Positions 1 to 6,944 of a stretch of DNA of 16,096 bases are shown in pieces; positions within the stretch are counted from its first letter, which is position 1; each line of letters starts with the position of its first letter. The stretch is from an uncultured Bacilli bacterium. Lineage in GTDB: Bacteria; Bacillota_I; Bacilli_A; RF39; UBA660. Both the position numbers and the translations under genes were made by a program. Under the pieces are notes generated by a model that saw nothing but the letters and a program-made list of their open reading frames with translations, was not told the DNA's origin and made no database searches. The stretch spans positions 1 through 16,096 of the forward strand of contig CAKOWF010000024.1 in the NCBI GenBank assembly GCA_934122215.1. Direction: 5' to 3'.

Positions 1-312
1 CTTGACTATATGGAGAAGATAGAAAGATTAAATCAAAATCCAATGTTTATAAATTGGATAACAAAAGAAAAAGATGAGGAAATGATAAAAAACACGCAGT
101 TAAGAAGAGCAAAGGAAGATGGAATATCTCAAGGTATATCACAAGGTATATCACAAGGTATATCACAAGGGATAACACAGGGAATATCACAAGGAATTGA
201 CTTTGGGAAAAAGGAACTAATAAATACGATGTTAAATAATGGAATAAAAATAGAAAAAATATCTAAAATGACTAATATCAAAATAGAAGAAATTAATAAA
301 ATAATTAAATAA
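1..312 (+). CDS. C-terminal fragment of a probable Rpn/PD-(D/E)XK nuclease-type transposase
   Basis: The reading frame is already open at base 1 (Leu-Asp-Tyr before the first Met at base 10), so the gene starts outside the window. What remains is a charged helical segment, then six Gly-Ile-(Ser/Thr)-Gln units, then about 35 residues resembling a small helix-turn-helix (KIEKISKMTNIKIEEINKII). This tail type, with tandem G-x-x-Q units followed by a short helical end, is common at the C-terminus of Rpn/PDDEXK_2 family proteins, which are annotated as recombination-promoting nucleases or putative transposases. The catalytic core is not in the window, so the family call rests only on the tail. The gene converges on fhs and ends at a shared terminator. 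Confidence 0.6.
   Translation, partial: LDYMEKIERLNQNPMFINWITKEKDEEMIKNTQLRRAKEDGISQGISQGISQGISQGITQGISQGIDFGKKELINTMLNNGIKIEKISKMTNIKIEEINKIIK
121..192 (+). repeat. Six tandem 12-bp units encoding Gly-Ile-Ser-Gln
   Basis: Units begin at 121, 133, 145, 157, 169 and 181. Units 2-4 are identical (ggtatatcacaa) and the others differ by one to a few bases. The unit length is a multiple of three, so gain or loss of units would change protein length but not frame. A seventh, partial unit follows (ggaatt). Confidence 0.9.
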
Positions 313-346
313 AAAATCTACATATTTTAATTAATGTAGATTTTTT
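311..346. terminator. Bidirectional terminator between the transposase tail and fhs
   Basis: A perfect 13-bp stem (311-323 with 334-346) with a 10-nt loop is followed by T-runs on the plus strand (341-348 and 350-356). On the minus strand the stem ends in six T. It sits between two convergent stop codons (310-312 plus, 355-357 minus) and can serve both genes. Confidence 0.85.
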
Positions 347-354
347 TTCTTTTT

Positions 355-1854
355 TTAAAAATCACATGCTTTAGGATGTTTAGGTAATCCTGGTAATGTT
401 AAAATATTACCACTATATGCAACAATATATCCAGCACCATTATTTACTTTTATATCATTTATTTTAATGTAATCTAAACTAGTATCCTTATTGCCATTTA
501 GTGATAATGGAGATTTAGCAATACAAATAGGTAAATTATTTAATCCCATTTTATTAATTTTATCAATTTTTTCTAATACATCACTAGTATATATAACTTT
601 ATCAACATGATACATTTTAGTACATATTTTATTTATTTTATTTTGAATATCTTCTTCAAGTTCATATAAATATTTAATATTATTTTCTTTAACTAGGTCA
701 ATAATTTTAAGCCCTAATTTAATAGAACCATCACTACCTTTTAAATAAGATTCACATATTTCAAAAGGCATATTTAAATTGTTAACAAAATCACTTAATA
801 TGTTTATTTCCTCATTAGAATCATCTTCAAATTTATTTAAAACAACTAATACATTATTAGTAAAATTATTAATATTTTGAATATGTTTTTCCAAATTATT
901 TAATCCATTAATTAAAGAATTATTTCCATGATATTTAAGAGCTCTAATAGTAACATTTAAAATAACTAAATTTGGATTTAAATTTCCTGTTCTACATTTA
1001 ATATCAAAGAATTTTTCACATCCTAAATCACTACCAAATCCAGCTTCAACTATTGTATAATCTGCTAAACTAGTTGCTAAGGTTGTAGAAATTAATGAAT
1101 TGCAACCAATAGATACATTCGCAAATGGCCCCATGTGAACTATAACTGGATTATTTTCTAAACTTCTAACTAAATTAGGATATAAGGCTTTTTCAAGTAA
1201 AGTGTATATTGCTCCAGTAGCATTTAATGATTTAAAATAAATAGGTAAATCATTATCATCATAAGCAATTAATATATTATCAATTCTATTTCTTAAATCA
1301 TTATCATCTTTAGTTAATGTCATAATACCCATTATTTCACTAGCAGCAGTAATATCATAGTGATATAAGTTATTATCAATAATAATATTTCTTAAACTTC
1401 TATCGCATATATCAATAGCTCTATTAAAAACTATTTTTTTAATTTTAAGTTCATTTCCATGAAAAATATGGTTATCAATTAATGCACATATTAAATTATT
1501 AGCATTCGTAATAGCGCTAAAATCACCTGTAAATGATAAATTAATATCATTTTCGGGAATAACACTAGCTTTGCCACCTCCAGTAGCCCCTCCTTTAATA
1601 CCAAAGGTAGGACCCATAGATGGTTCTCTAATAACAGCAACACTATTTTTTCCTAACTTTCTTAATACATCATTAATTCCAATTACAAGTGTTGTTTTAC
1701 CTTCTCCATATGGTGTAGGAGTAATAGATGTAACTAAAATTAAGTTACCTTTTTTATTAGTATTATCCTTTTTAATTATTTTAGCTATATCTTTTCCATA
1801 AGTAATAATATCTTCATCATTTAAATTTAATTTTTGAGCTATTTCACTAATCAT
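355..1854 (-). CDS. fhs: Formate--tetrahydrofolate ligase
   Basis: This enzyme joins formate to tetrahydrofolate using ATP, giving 10-formyl-THF for purine synthesis and initiator Met-tRNA formylation. Visible family signatures are the P-loop TPTPYGEGKTT (about residues 45-55), the REPSMGPTFGIKGGATGGG segment (76-94), INLSFTGDFSAITNANN (104-120), VEAGFGSDLGCEKFFDIKCR (269-288) and the end motif LTLPGLPKHP (486-494). At 499 aa it is shorter than the usual 550-560. It lacks the terminal D-x-x-G-x-I-x-G-L-F stretch and has a shortened region around residue 310. The start is the ATG at 1852-1854, with AGGTGA seven bases upstream; a GTG at 1861-1863 is in frame but lies inside that ribosome binding site. 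It is a single gene, divergent from dnaB. Confidence 0.95.
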   Translation of the reverse strand: MISEIAQKLNLNDEDIITYGKDIAKIIKKDNTNKKGNLILVTSITPTPYGEGKTTLVIGINDVLRKLGKNSVAVIREPSMGPTFGIKGGATGGGKASVIPENDINLSFTGDFSAITNANNLICALIDNHIFHGNELKIKKIVFNRAIDICDRSLRNIIIDNNLYHYDITAASEIMGIMTLTKDDNDLRNRIDNILIAYDDNDLPIYFKSLNATGAIYTLLEKALYPNLVRSLENNPVIVHMGPFANVSIGCNSLISTTLATSLADYTIVEAGFGSDLGCEKFFDIKCRTGNLNPNLVILNVTIRALKYHGNNSLINGLNNLEKHIQNINNFTNNVLVVLNKFEDDSNEEINILSDFVNNLNMPFEICESYLKGSDGSIKLGLKIIDLVKENNIKYLYELEEDIQNKINKICTKMYHVDKVIYTSDVLEKIDKINKMGLNNLPICIAKSPLSLNGNKDTSLDYIKINDIKVNNGAGYIVAYSGNILTLPGLPKHPKACDF

Positions 1855-1870
1855 ATAAATCACCTAATTA

Positions 1871-1879
1871 ATTATACCA
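1871..1879 (-). promoter_or_regulatory. Extended -10 promoter of fhs
   Basis: The minus strand reads TGGTATAAT, an extended -10 (TGn-TATAAT) with no good -35. It lies only 16 bases from the fhs ATG, so the predicted leader is about 10 nt, barely containing the AGGTGA ribosome binding site. An imperfect inverted repeat (1892-1897 with 1907-1912) lies upstream between fhs and dnaB; its role is unknown. Confidence 0.65.
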
Positions 1880-1962
1880 TGGAAATTAAATAAAAGACTT
1901 ATAAAATCTTTTAATGTATAAAATTTTATGATAAACTATAGGTAGGAAGAGGGTGTGGTTTT

Positions 1963-3237
1963 ATGAAAGATAATTTACTTCCAGCAGATATTTTTATTGT
2001 TATGAATAAAACTATACTTAACGAATATGACAGAAAAATTATTACAATGCTATATCAACCTATAATAGGAATGAATGCTACAGGATTGTATTTTACTTTA
2101 TGGTCTTATATTGAAAAAAATGAAATTTTATCTAGGGAATGGAATCATCATCATTTAATGACTAGTATGAGAATCAGTTTAAAAGAAATCAAAGAAGCTA
2201 GAGAAAAATTAGAGGGAATTGGACTTATTAAAACTTATTTACGTAAAGGTAATGTTAATAATTATGTATATGAAGTGTATTCTCCAGTCAGTCCAAGTGA
2301 ATTTGTTAATAATCCAATATTAGGAGTAACTTTGTATAATAACGTTGGTGATACTGAATATGATAAAATAATTAATTATTTTAAAATACCAAGAGTTAGT
2401 TTAAAAGATTATGAAGATATTACTTTAAAATTTACAGATGTGTTTGAAACAACTAATTTGTCAAATTATGAAACTATTGATAAAGATATTAAAAGGGTAA
2501 ATAGTAATAAATTAGAATTGGCGACTAAAAATGATTTAAGTACGATATTTTCATTTATTCCAGAAGAAATGTTAAATATAAAAACAATAACAAAAGATAC
2601 AAAGGAATTAATTTATAAATTAGGGTTTATATATAACTATGATGATGAAAGAATGAGTGAGTTAATAAGAAACTCATTAAATGAAAGAAAAACTATTGAT
2701 AAAAATATACTGAAAATGAATGCTAGAAAATATTATGAATTTGAACATAGTGGAAAATTACCTAGTTTAATATATCGTAATCAACCTGAATATTTAAGAA
2801 AAGTAGCTGGTGAAAATACTAAAAAAGCAAAAATAATTTATCAATTTGAAAGTACAAGCCCATATGATTTTTTAGTAAACAAAAATAATGGCGCTAAACC
2901 AAGTAAAAAAGATATAGAATTATTGGAAACATTATTAATTGATATGGATTTAAAACCAGGAGTTGTCAATGTACTCATTGATTATGTTTTAAAAATAAAT
3001 GATAATAAGTTAACTAAAAACTTTGTAGAAGTAATTGCTTCACAGTGGGCGAGAAATAAAGTTGAAACTGTTGAGTCAGCTATGAAATTAGCAGAGAAAG
3101 AATATAAAAGTAGAAAAATAAAAAATACAAAAGTGATAGAAGAAAAACCTGAATGGTTTGATAAAGAAATAAAAACTAATAAAGCAAGTGATGCTGAAAT
3201 GAAAGAAATGGAAGAACTATTAAAAGAATTTAGGTGA
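1963..3237 (+). CDS. dnaB: DnaB-type replication initiation / membrane attachment protein
   Basis: This is the Bacillus-type DnaB (a DnaB/DnaD family protein, not the replicative helicase). With DnaD and DnaI it loads the helicase at oriC and at restarting forks. The N-terminal winged-helix domain (about 1-115) contains the family stretch LYQPIIGMNATGLYFTLWSY (30-49). The C-terminal DnaD domain (about 299-383) holds an F-x3-I-x3-W version of the YxxxIxxxW motif (F354, I358, W362). Length 424 aa is close to the family norm. It starts at ATG with a GA/GG-rich site (1947-1955) upstream. The stop codon (TGA) is followed by a second in-frame stop (TAG), and dnaI begins four bases after the first stop, with AGGTGA formed by the end of dnaB, so translation is probably coupled. 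No clear promoter was identified in the short region shared with fhs. Confidence 0.93.
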   Translation: MKDNLLPADIFIVMNKTILNEYDRKIITMLYQPIIGMNATGLYFTLWSYIEKNEILSREWNHHHLMTSMRISLKEIKEAREKLEGIGLIKTYLRKGNVNNYVYEVYSPVSPSEFVNNPILGVTLYNNVGDTEYDKIINYFKIPRVSLKDYEDITLKFTDVFETTNLSNYETIDKDIKRVNSNKLELATKNDLSTIFSFIPEEMLNIKTITKDTKELIYKLGFIYNYDDERMSELIRNSLNERKTIDKNILKMNARKYYEFEHSGKLPSLIYRNQPEYLRKVAGENTKKAKIIYQFESTSPYDFLVNKNNGAKPSKKDIELLETLLIDMDLKPGVVNVLIDYVLKINDNKLTKNFVEVIASQWARNKVETVESAMKLAEKEYKSRKIKNTKVIEEKPEWFDKEIKTNKASDAEMKEMEELLKEFR

Positions 3238-3241
3238 TAGT

Positions 3242-4165
3242 ATGAAGAATTCAAATGAATTATTAGATAAATACCAAAAACAAAATTTAGAAACAAAGTT
3301 ATTAATGGATTTAGAAAAATCACTAGAAGATGAAAAATTTTTAGAATTTGTTTCAAAATTAAATTTGTCTAAAGAAAAATTGTGTAAATATACATCAATA
3401 TTAGAAGAGAGTTTTGAAGAATATAATCATTGTAAAAACTGCAAATGTTTAGAATCATGCAAAAACAAAGTATCTGGATATGCATATTTACCTAAAAAAA
3501 TAAATGACAAGTTAGAGTTTTATTATAAAGCTTGTAAATATCAAAATAAGTATTTAAAAGAAAAAAAACTAACAGATAATGTATATTCATATGAAGTACC
3601 AGAAGCTATAAAAAAAGCTAGTATGAAAGATATATATATTGATAATAAGGATCGATATGAAATAATCAAATGGATTAATAATTTTTTAAAAACATATGAA
3701 AAAAATAAAAATCAAAAAGGACTATATTTAAATGGTAACTTTGGGTGTGGGAAAACATATTTAATTTCAGCTATGTTTAATGAATTAGCAACGAAAGGTT
3801 ATAGATCAGCTATTGTGTTTTGGCCAGAATATTTAAATAGTTTAAAATGTAGTTTCAATGACTATCAAGAATTTAAAAATAAAATAGAAATGATAAAAAA
3901 AGTACCATTGTTGTTAATAGATGATATAGGGGCAGAAGCTACTACATCTTGGGGAAGAGATGAAATACTAATGCCTATTCTTCAATATCGTATGGATAGT
4001 TCATTACCAACCTTTTTTACATCAAATTGTACTTTGAAGGAATTAGAAAATCATTTTAGTAATTCTAAAGTTGGTGTTGAAGGATTAAAAGCTAGAAGAA
4101 TAATTGAAAGAATAAAACAGTTAACAGAAGAAATTAAATTAGTTAGTGATAATTTGAGGAAGTAA
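3242..4165 (+). CDS. dnaI: Primosomal helicase loader DnaI
   Basis: An AAA+ ATPase that loads the replicative helicase onto DNA. The N-terminal helicase-binding part has a cysteine cluster (C64, C67, C69, C73, C98) consistent with the zinc site of the family. The ATPase part has Walker A GNFGCGKT (165-172), Walker B LLLIDDIG (223-230), sensor-1 region TFFTSN (257-262) and a basic arginine-finger/sensor stretch KARRIIERI (283-291). Length 307 aa matches Bacillus DnaI (about 311). The ribosome binding site AGGTGA lies inside the end of dnaB. Its TAA is separated from the next ATG by one base. The dnaB-dnaI order is conserved in Bacilli. Confidence 0.95.
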   Translation: MKNSNELLDKYQKQNLETKLLMDLEKSLEDEKFLEFVSKLNLSKEKLCKYTSILEESFEEYNHCKNCKCLESCKNKVSGYAYLPKKINDKLEFYYKACKYQNKYLKEKKLTDNVYSYEVPEAIKKASMKDIYIDNKDRYEIIKWINNFLKTYEKNKNQKGLYLNGNFGCGKTYLISAMFNELATKGYRSAIVFWPEYLNSLKCSFNDYQEFKNKIEMIKKVPLLLIDDIGAEATTSWGRDEILMPILQYRMDSSLPTFFTSNCTLKELENHFSNSKVGVEGLKARRIIERIKQLTEEIKLVSDNLRK

Positions 4166-4166
4166 T

Positions 4167-6005
4167 ATGGAAGAAAAAGAATTTGACAAATTAAATAATG
4201 AAGAAATAAATAAAGAATTAAAAGCATGTAAAATAGAACTTTTTGCTTTAATATTTCAAGAACATACATGTATGAACGATAATAATTTAGAAGAAATATC
4301 TATTTTGAGAAAAAATGTAAAAAAGATAAAAGAAAAGATTAAACTATTACGAAGTTTAAAAAATGTACCAGTAAATTACCCAAAAGAAGATAAAAAAAAT
4401 AAAAAAGAAGAAAATGTTGTTGATGATAAACCTATATTAAATAGTAGTGAATTAGATTTTTTAAATAAAAATATAAGTGGCAATCATTTAAACGATTTAA
4501 CTAATTTTGAAAATATAGAAGTACCTCTAATTGATCATTTACTAGTTATAAAACAAAAATATGTATCATATAGAAAAACAATAAATATGAAAATTAGAAA
4601 TATTAGAAAAAGTATTAGTATTTTAAATGATTTTCAAAGTAAAGAAAGTATAAAATTAAATCAATTATTAAGAGATAACTTAAAATTAAAAAAAATTTTA
4701 TCAAAAATAATTAAATACTTAGATAAATTAATTAAAATAGAATTTAAGAAAAAGAATAGTCTAAATAGAAAAGAAAAAAGACTAATAGAAACTTTATTTG
4801 CTGATAAATATGGAATAAAAGAATCAATTATAGGAATAGAAAAAGATTATGATATAGAAGAACTATATTCAACTTACTATGAATTAACATTTAAAGATAG
4901 AGATCTAGATAAAATATCTAATTTGTTAGAAAAATATCCTGATTTATATTTATTAAAGAATAAAAGAAGGTTATTTTATGAAATAATATTAGATAGATAT
5001 GCTAATGTATTGTTAAATAAAAATTACATAGGTGATAGTGAAAAAAGTAAAAATAATTTAGAAGAATTAGAATATTATAAAAAATTAATTCTTAAATATT
5101 TATCATATAGTTTTGAAAATGATAAATGTATAATCAAAGATTTAACTATAAAAAAAATAGAAAGAATACTTACTATACTAAATAGAAATGATATTTATAT
5201 TGAAAAAAGTAAAGAAATATTAAATCAAATGAAATATTTTAAAGAAATTATTCAATTGGGATGTTTCAATAATAATGAAGAAGTAAAAGAAATAAATAAT
5301 GAATATATATTTTCTATAGATAGCATTGGAACAAAAATAATAGAAGATGCTATATCAGTCAAAAAGGATAGTAATTATTATTATATGAATATCTATATTC
5401 CAGATTTAGTATCATTTATACCTAGAAAATCTATTTTAGAAAAAACTGCATTAGACAGGTATAGGAATAATAACTACACTTTTCCATTAGATATTGTTAG
5501 ATTTTTTAAACTAAATCAAGGAAAAAAGAAAAGAGTTATAGGATATCATTTTATATATGATAGTGAAGGAAATATCAAAAATATATCAATAGAAAAAAAC
5601 ATTGTAAAATTATATAATACATATTCTTTTGAACAATTTAATAAACTATTTGATACAGAAGATAAAAATGCTAATATATTAAAAGAATTATTTGAATTAA
5701 TTACAAATAAAAAACTAGAAGATATTAACTATTCTTCATCAGCTCTTTTATCATTTTTAATTCAAAATAATGGAAAAATAATAGCCAAGTATTTAAATAA
5801 TCAAAATATTATGTGTTTATATAAAAATATAAATAATGGAGAAGTTCATTCTATATATGAGGAAAATGATTATGTAGAATTTACTTCACCAATAAGAAGT
5901 TATGTTTCATTTTTTAATCAAAAATCAATGTTTGAACACATTAATGCAATAGAATTAATGGAAAAATGTGAAATAATAAATCAAAAAACGAAAAAAATAA
6001 AATAA
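4167..6005 (+). CDS. Protein with long helical N-terminal part and a degenerate RNase II/R-type (RNB) domain
   Basis: I recognise no named gene. Residues 1-380 are Lys/Glu/Leu/Ile-rich and helical, with probable coiled coil around 125-200 and a charged linker at 72-88. From about 381 the protein follows the RNB (RNase II) pattern in order. It has an Asp cluster FSIDSIGTKIIEDAIS, an IPDLVSFIPRKS segment matching the family's HIADVSxYV, A-x-x-R-x-x-x-Y (429-437), a G-x-x-x-x-R segment, LYNTYSFEQF resembling the family's SxxRLTYxxV, an N-x-x-x-I-A-x-Y-L stretch, and FTSPIRSY (572-579). Against E. coli RNase II D201/D207/D209/D210 I read D385, I391, E393 and D394, so two of the four metal-binding Asp are replaced; the PIR arginine is R577. 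The RNB part (about 210 aa) is shorter than usual, and no cold-shock or S1 domains are visible. It starts one base after dnaI (GAGGAAG ribosome binding site), so it is co-transcribed with the primosome genes. Loss or alteration of catalysis is inference. Confidence 0.72.
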   Translation: MEEKEFDKLNNEEINKELKACKIELFALIFQEHTCMNDNNLEEISILRKNVKKIKEKIKLLRSLKNVPVNYPKEDKKNKKEENVVDDKPILNSSELDFLNKNISGNHLNDLTNFENIEVPLIDHLLVIKQKYVSYRKTINMKIRNIRKSISILNDFQSKESIKLNQLLRDNLKLKKILSKIIKYLDKLIKIEFKKKNSLNRKEKRLIETLFADKYGIKESIIGIEKDYDIEELYSTYYELTFKDRDLDKISNLLEKYPDLYLLKNKRRLFYEIILDRYANVLLNKNYIGDSEKSKNNLEELEYYKKLILKYLSYSFENDKCIIKDLTIKKIERILTILNRNDIYIEKSKEILNQMKYFKEIIQLGCFNNNEEVKEINNEYIFSIDSIGTKIIEDAISVKKDSNYYYMNIYIPDLVSFIPRKSILEKTALDRYRNNNYTFPLDIVRFFKLNQGKKKRVIGYHFIYDSEGNIKNISIEKNIVKLYNTYSFEQFNKLFDTEDKNANILKELFELITNKKLEDINYSSSALLSFLIQNNGKIIAKYLNNQNIMCLYKNINNGEVHSIYEENDYVEFTSPIRSYVSFFNQKSMFEHINAIELMEKCEIINQKTKKIK

Positions 6006-6011
6006 TATACA

Positions 6012-6039
6012 TTGACAAACAATTAATAAGTGATAAAAT
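6012..6039 (+). promoter_or_regulatory. Promoter of the T-box/thrS unit
   Basis: A consensus -35 TTGACA (6012-6017), 16-nt spacer and -10 TAAAAT (6034-6039) preceded by TGA at 6031-6033 (extended -10). It directly precedes the T-box leader and begins only seven bases after the previous stop codon. Confidence 0.85.
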
Positions 6040-6044
6040 AAAGT

Positions 6045-6245
6045 TGTAAATGATTTTGATTAGGACAATACATATTTTTAAACTTTGTAGAGAGTTATCG
6101 ACTGGTGAAAGATAATAAGCAAAAAAATATAGTTACTACCTATGAATTGGACTCGAAAGAAGTTCCGGGTAAAACCGTTATCTAATTAAGTTAAATAAAG
6201 GATGGTACCGTGTTTTCGCACTCCTTAATACCATTCTTTTTTTTT
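6045..6245 (+). promoter_or_regulatory. T-box riboswitch leader, threonine-specific
   Basis: The leader senses uncharged tRNA and controls read-through into the following genes. The conserved T-box AAGGATGGTACCGTG lies at 6198-6212. The Stem I apical part shows AGAGAG (6089-6094), a hairpin TTATC/GATAA and a CTGGTGAAA loop (6102-6110). TTTGT/GCAAA (6084-6088 with 6119-6123) and ATATTTTT/AAAAATAT (6072-6079 with 6123-6130) can form the helices below it; base 6123 is shared, so one end pair differs. In a helix closed by TAGG/CCTA (6061-6064 with 6139-6142), the specifier loop contains ACT (6135-6137) followed by A. ACC at 6138-6140 overlaps this region. Both triplets are threonine codons, in agreement with thrS downstream. 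Confidence 0.92.
6198..6245 (+). terminator. T-box attenuator terminator
   Basis: A 10-bp stem (6198-6207 with 6229-6238, one G.T pair) containing the T-box bases, with a small GTG/CAC inner hairpin, is followed by a nine-T run (6237-6245). The same T-box bases would be sequestered in the antiterminator when uncharged tRNA-Thr binds, which is the standard T-box mechanism. Confidence 0.9.
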
Positions 6246-6257
6246 GTTGGAGGTTGT

Positions 6258-6944
6258 ATGGAAGATTTTAAAGAATTATTAGAAAAATATTTGGATGAAG
6301 AAGAAATAGCTAAAAAGAGAGAAGAAGATAGTTCTGAAGAACTAGAAATAAAAAATAATAAAACAATAAATAATTTTCACATTACTATTTCAATAAAAGA
6401 TTTTGTAAATTACTATCTAGGAACAGAACATGATTGTAAAAATTTAAAACATCGAGGGCTTAAATCATTTAATAATCCATATGTAATAGGTATATCTAAT
6501 GATTTTGCTGCTAAAAATCCAGACCATGTTAGAAGAAACGAAATTTTGGTAGTAATAGATGATTATGGAAATCCTGGAACATATATAAATCCAAATTTAT
6601 TAAGAAAAATAAAGACAATGGAAGAGTGTAAACACTTACTTAAATTGTTACAAAAAGTTAGAATTTATAACTTAGAAAAAATTAATAAATTATATACAGA
6701 ATATATGAATATTCAAAATAAAATATTAGATTTAGAAAAAATATATGTTGATGGATGTGATTTATTATATGTATTAAATAAAAATAATATATTAAGAAAA
6801 ATAAAAAAATATGTTAGAGAATCATATGAAAAAAGATCAGAATTTAATGAACAAACTGAAGATATTGAAAAGTTATTAAGCAATGAAAATAGTTTAATTA
6901 CTAATTTAGAAGAATTAATAAAAGTAAAGGAGAAAAGAAAATGA
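6258..6944 (+). CDS. Unrecognised protein under T-box control
   Basis: I do not recognise this 228-aa protein. It has a charged, acidic N-terminus (about 1-35), a mixed central region (about 38-120, including NNFHITISIKDF and an ILVVIDDYGNPGTYINP segment) and a long helical, coiled-coil-like C-terminal half. There is no signal peptide or membrane segment. The start is the ATG at 6258 with GGAGG at 6249-6253. An in-frame GTG at 6210 would put the start inside the attenuator hairpin and encode its T-run as a Phe string, so it is rejected. Its TGA overlaps the thrS ATG by four bases (ATGA), so expression is coupled to threonyl-tRNA synthetase and probably governed by threonine supply. The position between dnaI and thrS parallels the small extra genes found there in Bacillus, but I see no similarity to them. 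Confidence 0.8.
   Translation: MEDFKELLEKYLDEEEIAKKREEDSSEELEIKNNKTINNFHITISIKDFVNYYLGTEHDCKNLKHRGLKSFNNPYVIGISNDFAAKNPDHVRRNEILVVIDDYGNPGTYINPNLLRKIKTMEECKHLLKLLQKVRIYNLEKINKLYTEYMNIQNKILDLEKIYVDGCDLLYVLNKNNILRKIKKYVRESYEKRSEFNEQTEDIEKLLSNENSLITNLEELIKVKEKRK

Noticed and set aside
121..192. CRISPR-like array
   Set aside because: The units are 12 bp, contiguous, in frame and have no spacers. It is a protein repeat.
1571..1801. Plus-strand ORF inside fhs
   Set aside because: It is antisense to conserved fhs codons, with no ribosome binding site and low-complexity content. The other opposite-strand ORFs (2982-3356, 4051-4269, 7584-7826, 8022-8225, 9767-9985, 10113-10310, 10319-10537, 12865-13155, 13050-13232) were rejected for the same reasons.
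1855..1863. GTG start for fhs, adding Met-Ile-Tyr
   Set aside because: The GTG is part of the AGGTGA ribosome binding site of the ATG at 1854.
4167..6005. YtxC-like protein by position after dnaI
   Set aside because: Although Bacillus has ytxC there, this protein is over twice as long and its recognisable part matches the RNase II pattern instead.
6210..6257. Longer GTG start for the 228-aa protein, adding 16 residues with a Phe string
   Set aside because: These codons are the T-box terminator hairpin and T-run. The ATG at 6258 has a proper GGAGG.
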